From JAAYEA01 sp012689325 (lineage in GTDB: Bacteria; Chloroflexota; Anaerolineae; JAAYEA01), in assembly GCA_036841525.1 (NCBI GenBank), contig DAITVZ010000122.1, positions 1-8,356 of the forward strand: DNA of 8,356 bases, given 5' to 3'. Below the pieces are notes generated by a model. It had not been told where the DNA came from. It saw nothing but the letters and a program-made list of their open reading frames with translations, and made no database searches. This document shows, in pieces, positions 1 through 6,493 of the stretch (positions are counted from its first letter, which is position 1; every line of letters starts with the position of its first letter). The position numbers and the translations under genes are program-made.

Positions 1-519
1 CCTGGGTGGGTGAATTACTTGGCACACCCCTGGGTGAATATCTTGGCCGTTGACAATGCATGGGCAAGCGTCTGTGCCTCTTTATCCATATCGTATCTGA
101 ATCCTGCTGACAGCATCGAGCATATTGTCGATACCATCAGTAGAAGTGAGCTTGTGATCTCTGAAGCCATGCATGGCGCTATAATCGCTGACGCCCTCCG
201 GGTACCCTGGATTCCCGTTCGGACACGCCGCTATATTCTCGAGTTCAAGTGGCAGGATTGGGCAGCCTCGCTCGGGATGGAGCACGAGTTCGAGTGGTTA
301 CCACCTATATGGAATGGAACCGCGTCTCAGCCCTACAAGCGCCTTGCCCACCCCATTCTGGTTCCCTTGGCTCGCGAACGCTTGCAGTGGCTGGTCAAGC
401 ATGGACGGCGGCGCCAAAGCACTGAAGAGGCTTTCCTGAAGGTATACGATCGTCTGAAAGAAACACTCTCGCAGTTGATCGACGATGTAGCGCAGGCCTC
501 ACCCAAGACGTGCTCATAG
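1..519 (+). CDS. Polysaccharide pyruvyl transferase family protein, 3' part (5' end outside window)
   Basis: The reading frame is open from base 1 to the TAG at 517-519, so the GTG at position 10 is only the first possible start inside the window and the real start lies upstream. About 172 residues are visible, while full family members usually have 300 or more. The diagnostic stretch is ISEAMHGAIIADALRVPW, starting at base 157; a conserved S/GEAxHGA segment followed by ADAxRxPW is typical of the C-terminal half of the polysaccharide pyruvyl transferase (ExoV/CsaB-like, PF04230) family. These enzymes move a pyruvyl group from phosphoenolpyruvate to a sugar as a ketal, or belong to relatives of uncertain chemistry. 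The C-terminal 45 residues are charged and helical-looking. The following glycosyltransferases support a role in modifying a surface glycan. The family call is fairly secure; substrate and exact reaction are inferred. Confidence 0.8.
   Translation, partial: PGWVNYLAHPWVNILAVDNAWASVCASLSISYLNPADSIEHIVDTISRSELVISEAMHGAIIADALRVPWIPVRTRRYILEFKWQDWAASLGMEHEFEWLPPIWNGTASQPYKRLAHPILVPLARERLQWLVKHGRRRQSTEEAFLKVYDRLKETLSQLIDDVAQASPKTCS
8..47 (+). repeat. Short imperfect in-frame direct repeat (24-bp period)
   Basis: Bases 8-23 and 32-47 match at 14 of 16 positions, with an offset of exactly 24 bases (8 codons). The protein reads WVNYLAHP followed by WVNILAVD. The only differences are a swapped TA/AT pair. 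It may be a small local duplication inside the pyruvyl transferase gene or a coincidence; only two copies are seen and the first is close to the window edge. Confidence 0.4.
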
Positions 520-643
520 CCCTCGAAGAGCGGTCCCTCGATGCAGTCCTAGTGTGATCATGATGTGTAGGGTAACGCCTCTTGGCCAGATGATGCTTGG
601 CAGAGATCCAGAGCATAATGGAGAAAGGGCCCGGGCCAAGTCT

Positions 644-1573
644 GTGAGTACTGAAGTAGCTATTGCGATAGTCAACTGGAATACCCGCGATCTCCTAGCT
701 CAGTGCCTCGTTTCGGTATTCGGCACCGCCAGTAATACGAGCCTGGAGGTTTGGGCAGTCGACAACGCCTCCAGCGATGGCAGCGCTACGATGGTGCGGG
801 AGCGGTTCCCTCAAGTGCATCTCATCGAGAACGCGGAGAACCTGGGATTTGCTCGCGCCAACAACCAGGCCCTGCACCTGGCGCAAGGACGCTACTTGCT
901 CCTGCTGAACAGCGACACGGAGGTGCAGCCCGGGGCGCTATCTTGCCTGGCCGATGCACTGGAACGTTACCCTGAAGCCGGAGCCGTGGGCCCGCGCATG
1001 CTGAACCCCGATGGCACGCTACAGAACAGCTACGGCTCGCTCCCATCGGTGTTGGACGAGATACTCGGACCCTACTGGCTGGATTTCTTGAACAAGCCTT
1101 GGGGCGCGATCGGGCGCAGATACCGCCGGCGCGAGCTAGAGGACGGCGACTATAAGCGGGTGGATCGTGTATCCTTCGCCTGTACCCTGATTAGACGTGA
1201 GGCGCTGGACCAGGTGGGGCTTTTGGATGAACGCTTCGCCTTGTACTCCGAGGACTATGATTGGTTCAAGCGGCTGCGAGATGCTGGTTGGCAGGTGCTG
1301 TTCTGCCCGCAGGCGCAGGTTATCCATCACTGGGGCGCGAGCTCACGCCAACGCAGCGATTGGTCACTCTCCCAGCTCTACCGCAGCAAGCGGCTGTACT
1401 ATGCCAAGCACTATGGTCGGGGAAGCGCATTGCTTCTGCAGGCGGGCCTGATAATGCGTTTTGGGCTCAAGCTGCTGTGGGCCATCGGCTCGTATCTGCT
1501 TCGGAGAGTGGCTGCGACTGAACAGATGCGGTGCCAACGGAGGCTCATCGCAGAAATGTTGCGACCGCTATGA
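644..1573 (+). CDS. Family 2 glycosyltransferase (WbbL-like, rhamnosyltransferase type)
   Basis: A cytoplasmic or membrane-associated inverting GT-A glycosyltransferase of 309 residues that would add a sugar from a nucleotide donor to a lipid-linked glycan. From the GTG at 644 the protein begins STEVAIAIVNWNTRDLL, the usual first strand of this family. It then shows VDNASSDGS (residues 39-47), ENLGFARANN (65-74), the metal-binding region LNSDTEV (88-94, in place of the DxD), and LDERFALYSEDYDWFKR (194-210), whose acidic ED pair is the expected catalytic-base region. These features match WbbL-like rhamnosyltransferases, but the sugar cannot be read from sequence. The frame extends upstream to a GTG at 554 and ATGs at 560 and 563, adding up to 30 residues without family character, so I prefer 644; GGAGAAAGG at 620-628 lies about 15 bases before it, a long spacing. 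The stop overlaps the next gene's ATG by 4 bases. Confidence 0.88.
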   Translation: MSTEVAIAIVNWNTRDLLAQCLVSVFGTASNTSLEVWAVDNASSDGSATMVRERFPQVHLIENAENLGFARANNQALHLAQGRYLLLLNSDTEVQPGALSCLADALERYPEAGAVGPRMLNPDGTLQNSYGSLPSVLDEILGPYWLDFLNKPWGAIGRRYRRRELEDGDYKRVDRVSFACTLIRREALDQVGLLDERFALYSEDYDWFKRLRDAGWQVLFCPQAQVIHHWGASSRQRSDWSLSQLYRSKRLYYAKHYGRGSALLLQAGLIMRFGLKLLWAIGSYLLRRVAATEQMRCQRRLIAEMLRPL

Positions 1574-2460
1574 TCAGCGTGATTATCCCCACCTTCAACC
1601 GTTGCGGCATGCTCGCCAAGGTTCTGCCCTCCTACCTTGATTCTCCGGAGATCGGCGAAGTATTGGTGGTGAATGATGGCAGCTCCGATGGTACCGCGGA
1701 AGTGGCGCGGCGGATCGCCGAGTCCGATCCTCGGGTCACGCTGTTCCAGCACGAACGCAACCAGGGCATGACCTTCGCCCGCAACACGGGCATCGGCCAT
1801 GCGCAGGGGAACCTGATTCTCTTCTCGGAGGATGATCTGGCCCTGGCGCCCGGCTCGTTGACCACCCTCATGGTGCATATGCACGAGTCTGAGGCCGATA
1901 TCATCGCCGGCCGTCGCATCTGGATGCGCGTCGGTGAGGCTGAACACGAAGCTCTGGGGCGCGCAAACAGCCGTCCCTGGCCTGTGGTGAACACGCGCCT
2001 GATGGAACACTATAGCCACGCCCAGGTGCCCGATGATGTCGAGGTGCCACTGGTCAACGCTACCATGCTGGTTCGACGCGAGGTTCTGACCCGAGTTCGT
2101 TTCGCTGGGTGTTACCCTGGCAATGCTTGGCGCGAGGAGTCCGATTTTCAGTTGACAGCTCAAGAACAGGGGTTTAAGGTGGTCTTTTGCCCGCATGCCG
2201 TCTTTTACCATCACGATCGTCGCATGGCCGGGCGCGGGCGCAATCGCCTCAAGGCGGACCTGGTGTATCTCCATTGGATATTCCGAAACAATGTGACCTT
2301 CCTCAGGCGGCACCGCCCCTATTTGCGTCAGCACATTCCCGAGTCTTTGCTTCTTGACAGTCCCGTGCTCACCTCGGTTCTGTACATCCTGTACAGAGGG
2401 GCTTTGTTGGCGCAGACTGAGCTTCGCCGAGCCTGGCGCAGCCGCAAATATGAGGCATAG
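1570..2460 (+). CDS. Family 2 glycosyltransferase
   Basis: A GT-A fold glycosyltransferase of 296 residues, probably acting on the same lipid-linked glycan as its neighbour. The N-terminus MISVIIPTFNR is the canonical first strand; VVNDGSSDG (33-41) is the nucleotide-binding motif, NQGMTFARNTGI (64-75) the following conserved helix, and SEDDLAL (86-92) holds the metal-binding acidic triad in place of DxD. WREESDF (186-192) carries the probable catalytic acidic residues, followed by FCPHAVFYHH. The C-terminal ~65 residues are basic and hydrophobic, suggesting membrane association. I chose ATG 1570 because it forms an ATGA overlap with the upstream stop and gives the exact family N-terminus; the frame could start at GTG 1531, which would add 13 residues without family similarity. 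No ribosome site sits at the usual distance (GGAGG at 1539-1543 is too far), so translational coupling to the upstream gene is likely. Donor and acceptor are unknown. Confidence 0.88.
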   Translation: MISVIIPTFNRCGMLAKVLPSYLDSPEIGEVLVVNDGSSDGTAEVARRIAESDPRVTLFQHERNQGMTFARNTGIGHAQGNLILFSEDDLALAPGSLTTLMVHMHESEADIIAGRRIWMRVGEAEHEALGRANSRPWPVVNTRLMEHYSHAQVPDDVEVPLVNATMLVRREVLTRVRFAGCYPGNAWREESDFQLTAQEQGFKVVFCPHAVFYHHDRRMAGRGRNRLKADLVYLHWIFRNNVTFLRRHRPYLRQHIPESLLLDSPVLTSVLYILYRGALLAQTELRRAWRSRKYEA

Positions 2461-2493
2461 CGCGATCAGCCGGCAGCGATCTGCGGAATCGCG
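2461..2493 (+). terminator. Stem-loop directly after the GT2 stop codon; possible weak terminator
   Basis: CGCGAT at 2461-2466 pairs with ATCGCG at 2488-2493. Inside it, CCG-g-CAG (2470-2476, one bulged G) pairs with CTGCGG (2481-2486) around a CGAT tetraloop at 2477-2480; CAG and a single A form an internal loop between the two 6-bp stems. The structure begins on the first base after the TAG. There is no T-run after it, so it is not a classical intrinsic terminator. It may end or attenuate the upstream transcript, protect a 3' end, or have no function. It lies close to a composition change. Confidence 0.35.
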
Positions 2494-2511
2494 GTGGGCT
2501 ATGGAGTCTTC

Positions 2512-2637
2512 ATGAGCGGTCCCAGGCGCGTCACTGCCAAACAACGCGCTGCAGAACCCAGCACTCTACCGGCCCGCGCGCGGCGGAGGACAAGGCCGTC
2601 GCCGCAGGGGCGTGTCAATGGGACCCATCTAGCATGA
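2512..2637 (+). CDS. Candidate 41-residue small ORF overlapping the GT4 start (ATGA)
   Basis: This ORF sits in the 173-bp gap between the GT2 and GT4 genes. It starts at ATG 2512, preceded by GGAG at 2503-2506 with a 5-base spacer, one of the better-placed ribosome sites in the window. It ends with TGA at 2635-2637, overlapping the ATG of the next gene (2634) as ATGA. The product begins MSGPRRVTAKQRAAEPSTLP and is rich in arginine and proline, without a membrane segment or any motif I recognise. The placement would suit a leader peptide that couples translation into the GT4 gene, whose own ribosome site is weak. Equally, arginine- and proline-rich short frames arise by chance in GC-rich DNA, and it may be remnant sequence at a segment junction. 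Low confidence as a real protein. Confidence 0.25.
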   Translation: MSGPRRVTAKQRAAEPSTLPARARRRTRPSPQGRVNGTHLA

Positions 2638-3734
2638 TCTGCTACCTCCTCCTCTCCCCCACCGTTGGCATGCACCAATACACTGCTGACCTGGCCAACC
2701 GGGCGGCGGCGGCCTTTGGCGCAGGAGAGGCCCACCTCGTCACCACCGCCGCCTGGGCGCGCGACCGCTACGCGCCCGACCTGCCCGTGCAGACCCCCGT
2801 CTCCACCACGGGCACGGGCTTTGCCCGCGAGGGCTTGCAGTGGGCGGCGCCACGGCGGGCGCTGGCAACTATCGAGCGCGTCCACCCCGATGTGGTCCAC
2901 ATCACCGGCGTCCACGCCTGGAACGTCTTGCTGGCCCGCTGGCTGCGGCGGCACGGGATCCCGGTGGTCCACACGCTGCACGACCTGGACCCCCACCATG
3001 GTGTGCGTCACGCGGGGCTCATCCGCCTGTGGAACCGACTGATCGTTGGGTCGGTAGTGCATATCCTGGTCCATGGCGAGTGCTACCGCCAGCGCCTCCA
3101 GGAGTGGAGCGTGGCGCCGGAGCGGGTCACCAGCGTTCCGCTGCTGCATCTCTTCCTGAGCCACGCCGCGACTCAGCGCCTCGGCCCGCTGCCGCAGGAA
3201 ATGCGCCCGCGTTCTGGCCCGGCGCAGGCGCTGTTCTTCGGGCGGGTGGAGGCCTACAAGGGCGCGGATACGCTGCTGGCGGCTTGGTCGCGCCTGGGGA
3301 GCCAGGCCAGGCTGGTGATCGCCGGCCCGGTGGCCGCCGATGTCGCCCTGCCTCCTCTGCCCCCGGGCGTCGAGCTGCGCGATCGACTCATTGGCGACGA
3401 GGAAGCGTTGGCGCTGTTCGGCCGCTTCAGCCTCCTGGTCCTGCCCTATCGCGACGCCACCCAGTCAGCGCTGGTGGCCGCGGCCTACTACTTCGGCCTG
3501 CCGGTTATCGTCACCCGCACGGGGGCGCTGCCCGAATATGTGGTGGAAGGCGAGACGGGCTGGGTGGTTCCGCCGGATGACCCGGCGGCGCTGGCCGCCG
3601 CGCTGGACGAGGCCCTAGCCGATCCCGCGCGCTTGCGCTGGATGGGCCAGCAGGGCCAGGAATGGTATCGCGCGCAACGTAATGGTGAGGAGTTGTCGCT
3701 GTCCCAAATGTATGCCGCCGTCAAGAATTCATGA
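2634..3734 (+). CDS. GT4-type glycosyltransferase (GT-B fold)
   Basis: A 366-residue retaining GT-B glycosyltransferase expected to work at the inner face of the membrane. The N-terminal acceptor domain starts MICYLLLSPTVGMHQYTADLA and includes the helix-strand HPDVVHITGVHAWN (84-97) and VVHTLHDLDPHHG (111-123), the latter typical of GT4 N-domains. The C-terminal donor domain has FFGRVEAYKGADTLL (201-215), in which R and K usually contact the nucleotide diphosphate, then VIAGP (228-232) and DATQSALVAAAYYFGLPVI (274-292) with GALPEYV (297-303). The first glutamate of the usual EX7E motif is not present; the ATQS version resembles a recognised GT4 subgroup. ATG 2634 gives a proper family start; only a weak GGGA (2620-2623) lies upstream, and a small ORF ends on this ATG. 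GC content is clearly higher than in the two GT2 genes. Substrate is unknown. Confidence 0.87.
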   Translation: MICYLLLSPTVGMHQYTADLANRAAAAFGAGEAHLVTTAAWARDRYAPDLPVQTPVSTTGTGFAREGLQWAAPRRALATIERVHPDVVHITGVHAWNVLLARWLRRHGIPVVHTLHDLDPHHGVRHAGLIRLWNRLIVGSVVHILVHGECYRQRLQEWSVAPERVTSVPLLHLFLSHAATQRLGPLPQEMRPRSGPAQALFFGRVEAYKGADTLLAAWSRLGSQARLVIAGPVAADVALPPLPPGVELRDRLIGDEEALALFGRFSLLVLPYRDATQSALVAAAYYFGLPVIVTRTGALPEYVVEGETGWVVPPDDPAALAAALDEALADPARLRWMGQQGQEWYRAQRNGEELSLSQMYAAVKNS

Positions 3735-3762
3735 GCAAGCCAACGCGGACCAATGTGACAAG

Positions 3763-5214
3763 ATGCCTACACGCTTGATCCCCCGCATCAAACTCCCGAG
3801 CCTGGGCCTGGGGGCCTCTGAGCGCCGGCTGTTGCTGGCGATCATGGATGTCGCTTGCCTCTGGCTGGCCCTGGCCCTGGCCATCATCTGGCGCACGGAC
3901 TGGGACCGCATCGGCGCGGGTCACTTGTTCTGGGGCAACCCCAGTTGGTTTGTCACGCTCCTGCTGCTCTGGCTGCCGGTGGGCACGCTGCTGGACATCT
4001 TTAATTTGGCCCTGGCCGCCAGCACCTCCCATAGCGTCATCGCCTGCGGCGCGGCGACCCTGCTCACGGTGCTCATCTACCAGTTCATCCCTTATTTCAC
4101 GCCGCCCCTGGGGCCGCGGGGGGTCATCTTTACCTTTGGCGCCCTGGCATTGCTGCTGGTCTGCGCCTGGCGCGCCACCTATGCCCTGCTCTTCGTTCAG
4201 CCTAGTTTTCAACAGCGCGCCCTGGTCCTGGGCGCCGGCGCGTCCGGACGCGCCCTGGCCACCCTGCTGGGCCATGTTCCCGCCTCGGGCAACCCCTTCC
4301 GCGGAACCGGCTACCAGATCGTGGGCTTTCTCGACGACGACCCCGCCAAGCAGGGCACGGTGGTGGACGGCATCTCGGTCTTGGGGGGGAGCGACAGGCT
4401 GCCAGTCCTGGCCGCCGAGCTTGGCGCCGACGAGGTGGTGCTGGCCATCACCCACCGCCACACCATGCTGGAGGGCGCTTTCGAGGCGATCCTGGCCTGC
4501 CGCGAGCGCGGCATCCGCGTCACCACCATGCCTTCCCTCTGCGAGCGGCTGTTGGGTCGTATCCCGGTGGATCACGTCGGGCGCGATCTGCAGGCGGTGT
4601 TGCCCCTGGAGAAAGGGCCGACGGAGCGGCTTTTCACGGCGGCCAAATGGGCGGCGGATCGCATCGCTGGCGTGGTAGGGCTGCTGGCGCTGGCCGTGCT
4701 TGCCCCGCTGGTGGCGCTGGCAAACGCGATCTCGTCTCCCGGCCCGCTGTTCTTCCGCCAGTCCCGGGTGGGCAAGGGGGGCCGGCTCTTTGACGTGATC
4801 AAGTTCCGCACGATGACCCCCGATGCCGAGCGGCTCACCGGCGCGGTCTGGTGCGCCGCGGCCGACCCGCGCATCACGCCAGTGGGACGGCTGCTGCGCA
4901 AGACCCGTCTGGACGAGTTGCCGCAGTGCCTCAACATCTTGCGCGGCGAGATGAGCCTGATCGGCCCCCGGCCGGAGCGCCCCGAATTTGTGGCCCAACT
5001 GGCCGAGCAAATCCCTTTCTATCGCGCCCGCCACGCCGTGCTTCCCGGCCTCACCGGCTGGGCGCAGGTGCGCTACGGCTACGGCGATTCGGTGGACGAT
5101 GCGCGCATCAAGCTGGAACACGATCTCTACTACGTCAAACACGCTGGCTTTTACCTGGACCTGCTGATCCTGCTCAAGACGCCGGCCATCATGTTCAGCC
5201 TGCGGGGGCAATAG
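3763..5214 (+). CDS. Polyprenyl-phosphate sugar-1-phosphate transferase (exopolysaccharide priming enzyme)
   Basis: This 483-residue membrane enzyme starts the repeat unit by moving a sugar-1-phosphate from a UDP-sugar to undecaprenyl phosphate. Four hydrophobic segments (about 22-43, 62-80, 91-110, 121-145) are followed by a Rossmann-like CoA-binding_3 domain with VLGAGASGRAL (155-165) and YQIVGFLDDDP (184-194). A fifth hydrophobic stretch (about 301-321) leads into the catalytic bacterial sugar transferase domain (PF02397): QSRVGKGGRLFDVIKFRTM (333-351), RKTRLDELPQ (379-388), GEMSLIGPRPERPEF (395-409) and PGLTGWAQV (428-436). D384-E385 match the catalytic Asp-Glu dyad known from PglC. Length and domain order fit WbaP/EpsB-type full-length enzymes. 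I chose ATG 3763; the frame opens earlier, but that part overlaps the GT4 gene and lacks family character. No strong ribosome site is seen. The gene lies 28 bases after the GT4 stop and 1 base before the next gene. The sugar is not predictable. Confidence 0.95.
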   Translation: MPTRLIPRIKLPSLGLGASERRLLLAIMDVACLWLALALAIIWRTDWDRIGAGHLFWGNPSWFVTLLLLWLPVGTLLDIFNLALAASTSHSVIACGAATLLTVLIYQFIPYFTPPLGPRGVIFTFGALALLLVCAWRATYALLFVQPSFQQRALVLGAGASGRALATLLGHVPASGNPFRGTGYQIVGFLDDDPAKQGTVVDGISVLGGSDRLPVLAAELGADEVVLAITHRHTMLEGAFEAILACRERGIRVTTMPSLCERLLGRIPVDHVGRDLQAVLPLEKGPTERLFTAAKWAADRIAGVVGLLALAVLAPLVALANAISSPGPLFFRQSRVGKGGRLFDVIKFRTMTPDAERLTGAVWCAAADPRITPVGRLLRKTRLDELPQCLNILRGEMSLIGPRPERPEFVAQLAEQIPFYRARHAVLPGLTGWAQVRYGYGDSVDDARIKLEHDLYYVKHAGFYLDLLILLKTPAIMFSLRGQ

Positions 5215-5215
5215 G

Positions 5216-6433
5216 TTGGCGCGTATCCTCGTCCTCACCCAGGTCTTGCCCTATCCCCTGGATAGCGGGGCCAAGATCCGCCAATACCACATGCTCCGCT
5301 ACCTGAGCCAGCAGCATCAGGTCACGCTGGTCTCTTTCGTGCGCCCGGACAACACGCCCGAGCAGGTGGCTCACCTGGCCTCCTTTTGCGCCGCCGTGCA
5401 CACCGTCCCCATGCGACGTTCCCGCTGGCGCGACGGGCGCGCCGCGCTCCAGGGCCTGCTGACCGGCCTGCCCGTGGTCATCGCCCGCGACGAGATCGGC
5501 GAGATGCGCGCCCTGATCCGGCGCCTGGTCACGGAGCTGCGCTTCGCCGCCGTGCATGCCGATCAGATCTCCATGGCCCAGTATGGCCTGCAGGCCATGC
5601 GCCAGGGCCAGCTTAGGGGCGTGATCGATATGCACAACGCCATGTACCTGGTGCTGGAGCGCCTGGCGAGCGGCCAGCGCAACCCGGCCAAGCGACTGGC
5701 GCTGCGACGCGAGGCGCGCGCCATGGCCCGCTACGAGGCCCGCGTCTGCCGCGCCTTCGACGCGGTGCTCACCGTGACCCGCGAGGACCGCGATTTCTTG
5801 CTGCAGCTCTACCCCCAGACGGAACGGGCAGCGCAGGCGGCCAGATTCGTGCCCGTCCCCATCTGCGTCGATCCCTCCCAGGTGTCGCCGGTCGTCCACC
5901 GCCCTGCCCCGCCGACGATCTTGCACCTGGGGACCATGTTCTGGCTGCCCAATAGCGAGGGCGTGCTCTGGTTTGCCCGCGACGTGCTGCCGCGCATCTG
6001 GGAGCGCGCCCCCGAGGCCCGCTTTGTCGTGGTGGGCAAGGATCCCCTGCCCGAGGTGCGGGCTCTAGCGGCTGACCCGCGCATCCAGGTCACCGGCTAC
6101 GTGGAAGATCCGGCGCCCTACTTGGAGGCAGCGGATGCCTTCATCGTCCCGCTGCACGCCGCCGGCGGCATGCGCGTCAAGATCCTCGACGCCTGGCTCT
6201 GGGGCCTGCCCATCGTCGCCACGCCCATCGGTGCGGAAGGCATCGCGGTGCAGGATGGGGAGAACATCCTGATCGCCGGGGATGCGGCGGGCTTTGCCGA
6301 GGCGGTGCTTCGCCTGCTAGGCGATCCCGCCCTCAACCAGCGCCTGCGCCTCAACGGCCGGACCTGGGTGGAGGCCAAGTACGCCTGGCAGGTGGTGTAC
6401 CAACAGGTCGATAGGATCTACGAATATTTGTGA
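5216..6433 (+). CDS. GT4-like glycosyltransferase with TTG start
   Basis: A 405-residue GT-B glycosyltransferase, likely extending the lipid-linked glycan made by the preceding priming enzyme. The N-terminus MARILVLTQVLPYPLDSGAK includes the glycine loop (PLDSGAKIRQYHML, 14-27) used for donor/acceptor binding in this subgroup, so the TTG at 5216, one base after the upstream TAG, is the sensible start; no in-frame ATG or GTG is better placed. GGGGG at 5203-5207 is a poor ribosome site, so coupling is likely. VIDMHNAMYLVLERLA (136-151) and AFDAVLTVTREDRDFL (180-195) belong to the N-domain. The C-domain has ILHLGTMFWLPNSEGVLWF (235-253), FVVVGKDP (270-277), VTGYVEDPAPYLEAADAFI (292-310) and GGMRVKILDAWLWGLPIVA (317-335) plus GAEGI. 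Aspartate 325 stands where EX7E families often have the second glutamate. GC is high (a sampled line is 73%). Confidence 0.88.
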   Translation: MARILVLTQVLPYPLDSGAKIRQYHMLRYLSQQHQVTLVSFVRPDNTPEQVAHLASFCAAVHTVPMRRSRWRDGRAALQGLLTGLPVVIARDEIGEMRALIRRLVTELRFAAVHADQISMAQYGLQAMRQGQLRGVIDMHNAMYLVLERLASGQRNPAKRLALRREARAMARYEARVCRAFDAVLTVTREDRDFLLQLYPQTERAAQAARFVPVPICVDPSQVSPVVHRPAPPTILHLGTMFWLPNSEGVLWFARDVLPRIWERAPEARFVVVGKDPLPEVRALAADPRIQVTGYVEDPAPYLEAADAFIVPLHAAGGMRVKILDAWLWGLPIVATPIGAEGIAVQDGENILIAGDAAGFAEAVLRLLGDPALNQRLRLNGRTWVEAKYAWQVVYQQVDRIYEYL

Positions 6434-6474
6434 CAGTCCTGCCAGTTCAGGCCTCGGCATTCGCCCCCGCGCCA

Positions 6475-6480
6475 GGAGAG
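6475..6480 (+). promoter_or_regulatory. Ribosome binding site candidate with long spacing before the methyltransferase
   Basis: GGAGAG at 6475-6480 is the only good Shine-Dalgarno-like match in the 60-base gap before the ATG at 6494, with a 13-base spacer. An ATG at 6481 touches it directly but opens only a seven-codon frame, so 6494 remains the start. The long spacing may mean modest translation. Confidence 0.45.
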
Positions 6481-6493
6481 ATGCGACATAATC

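Noticed and set aside
554..643. N-terminal extension of the first GT2 (starts at 554, 560 or 563)
   Set aside because: The extra 30 residues lack family character and no ribosome site precedes the upstream starts; the family fold begins right after GTG 644.
520..643. Gap between the pyruvyl transferase and the first GT2, checked for promoter, terminator or RNA
   Set aside because: Only a TGATCA palindrome and a loose TTGGCCA/TTGGCA repeat are visible. No convincing -35/-10 pair, hairpin with T-run or RNA gene.
1411..2544. A 377-codon minus-strand frame opposite the second GT2 gene
   Set aside because: No recognisable motif, and it lies antisense to a well-supported glycosyltransferase and into the neighbouring gene and gap; an antisense shadow.
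2574..2583. Perfect palindrome CCGCGCGCGG followed by GGAGG at 2585-2589
   Set aside because: An alternating CG palindrome is expected in such GC-rich DNA, and no start codon lies at a useful distance after the GGAGG, so neither an operator nor a ribosome site can be supported.
3721..5238. A 505-codon open frame on the minus strand covering the whole priming enzyme gene
   Set aside because: Its product is a low-complexity, Q/R/G/A/H-rich sequence without domains, while the plus strand encodes a clear sugar transferase. Long antisense frames are expected in GC-rich genes with biased third positions.
6434..6493. Weak inverted repeat CCTG/CAGG at 6438-6451 in the gap before the methyltransferase
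   Set aside because: A 4-bp stem without a T-run is not distinguishable from chance.
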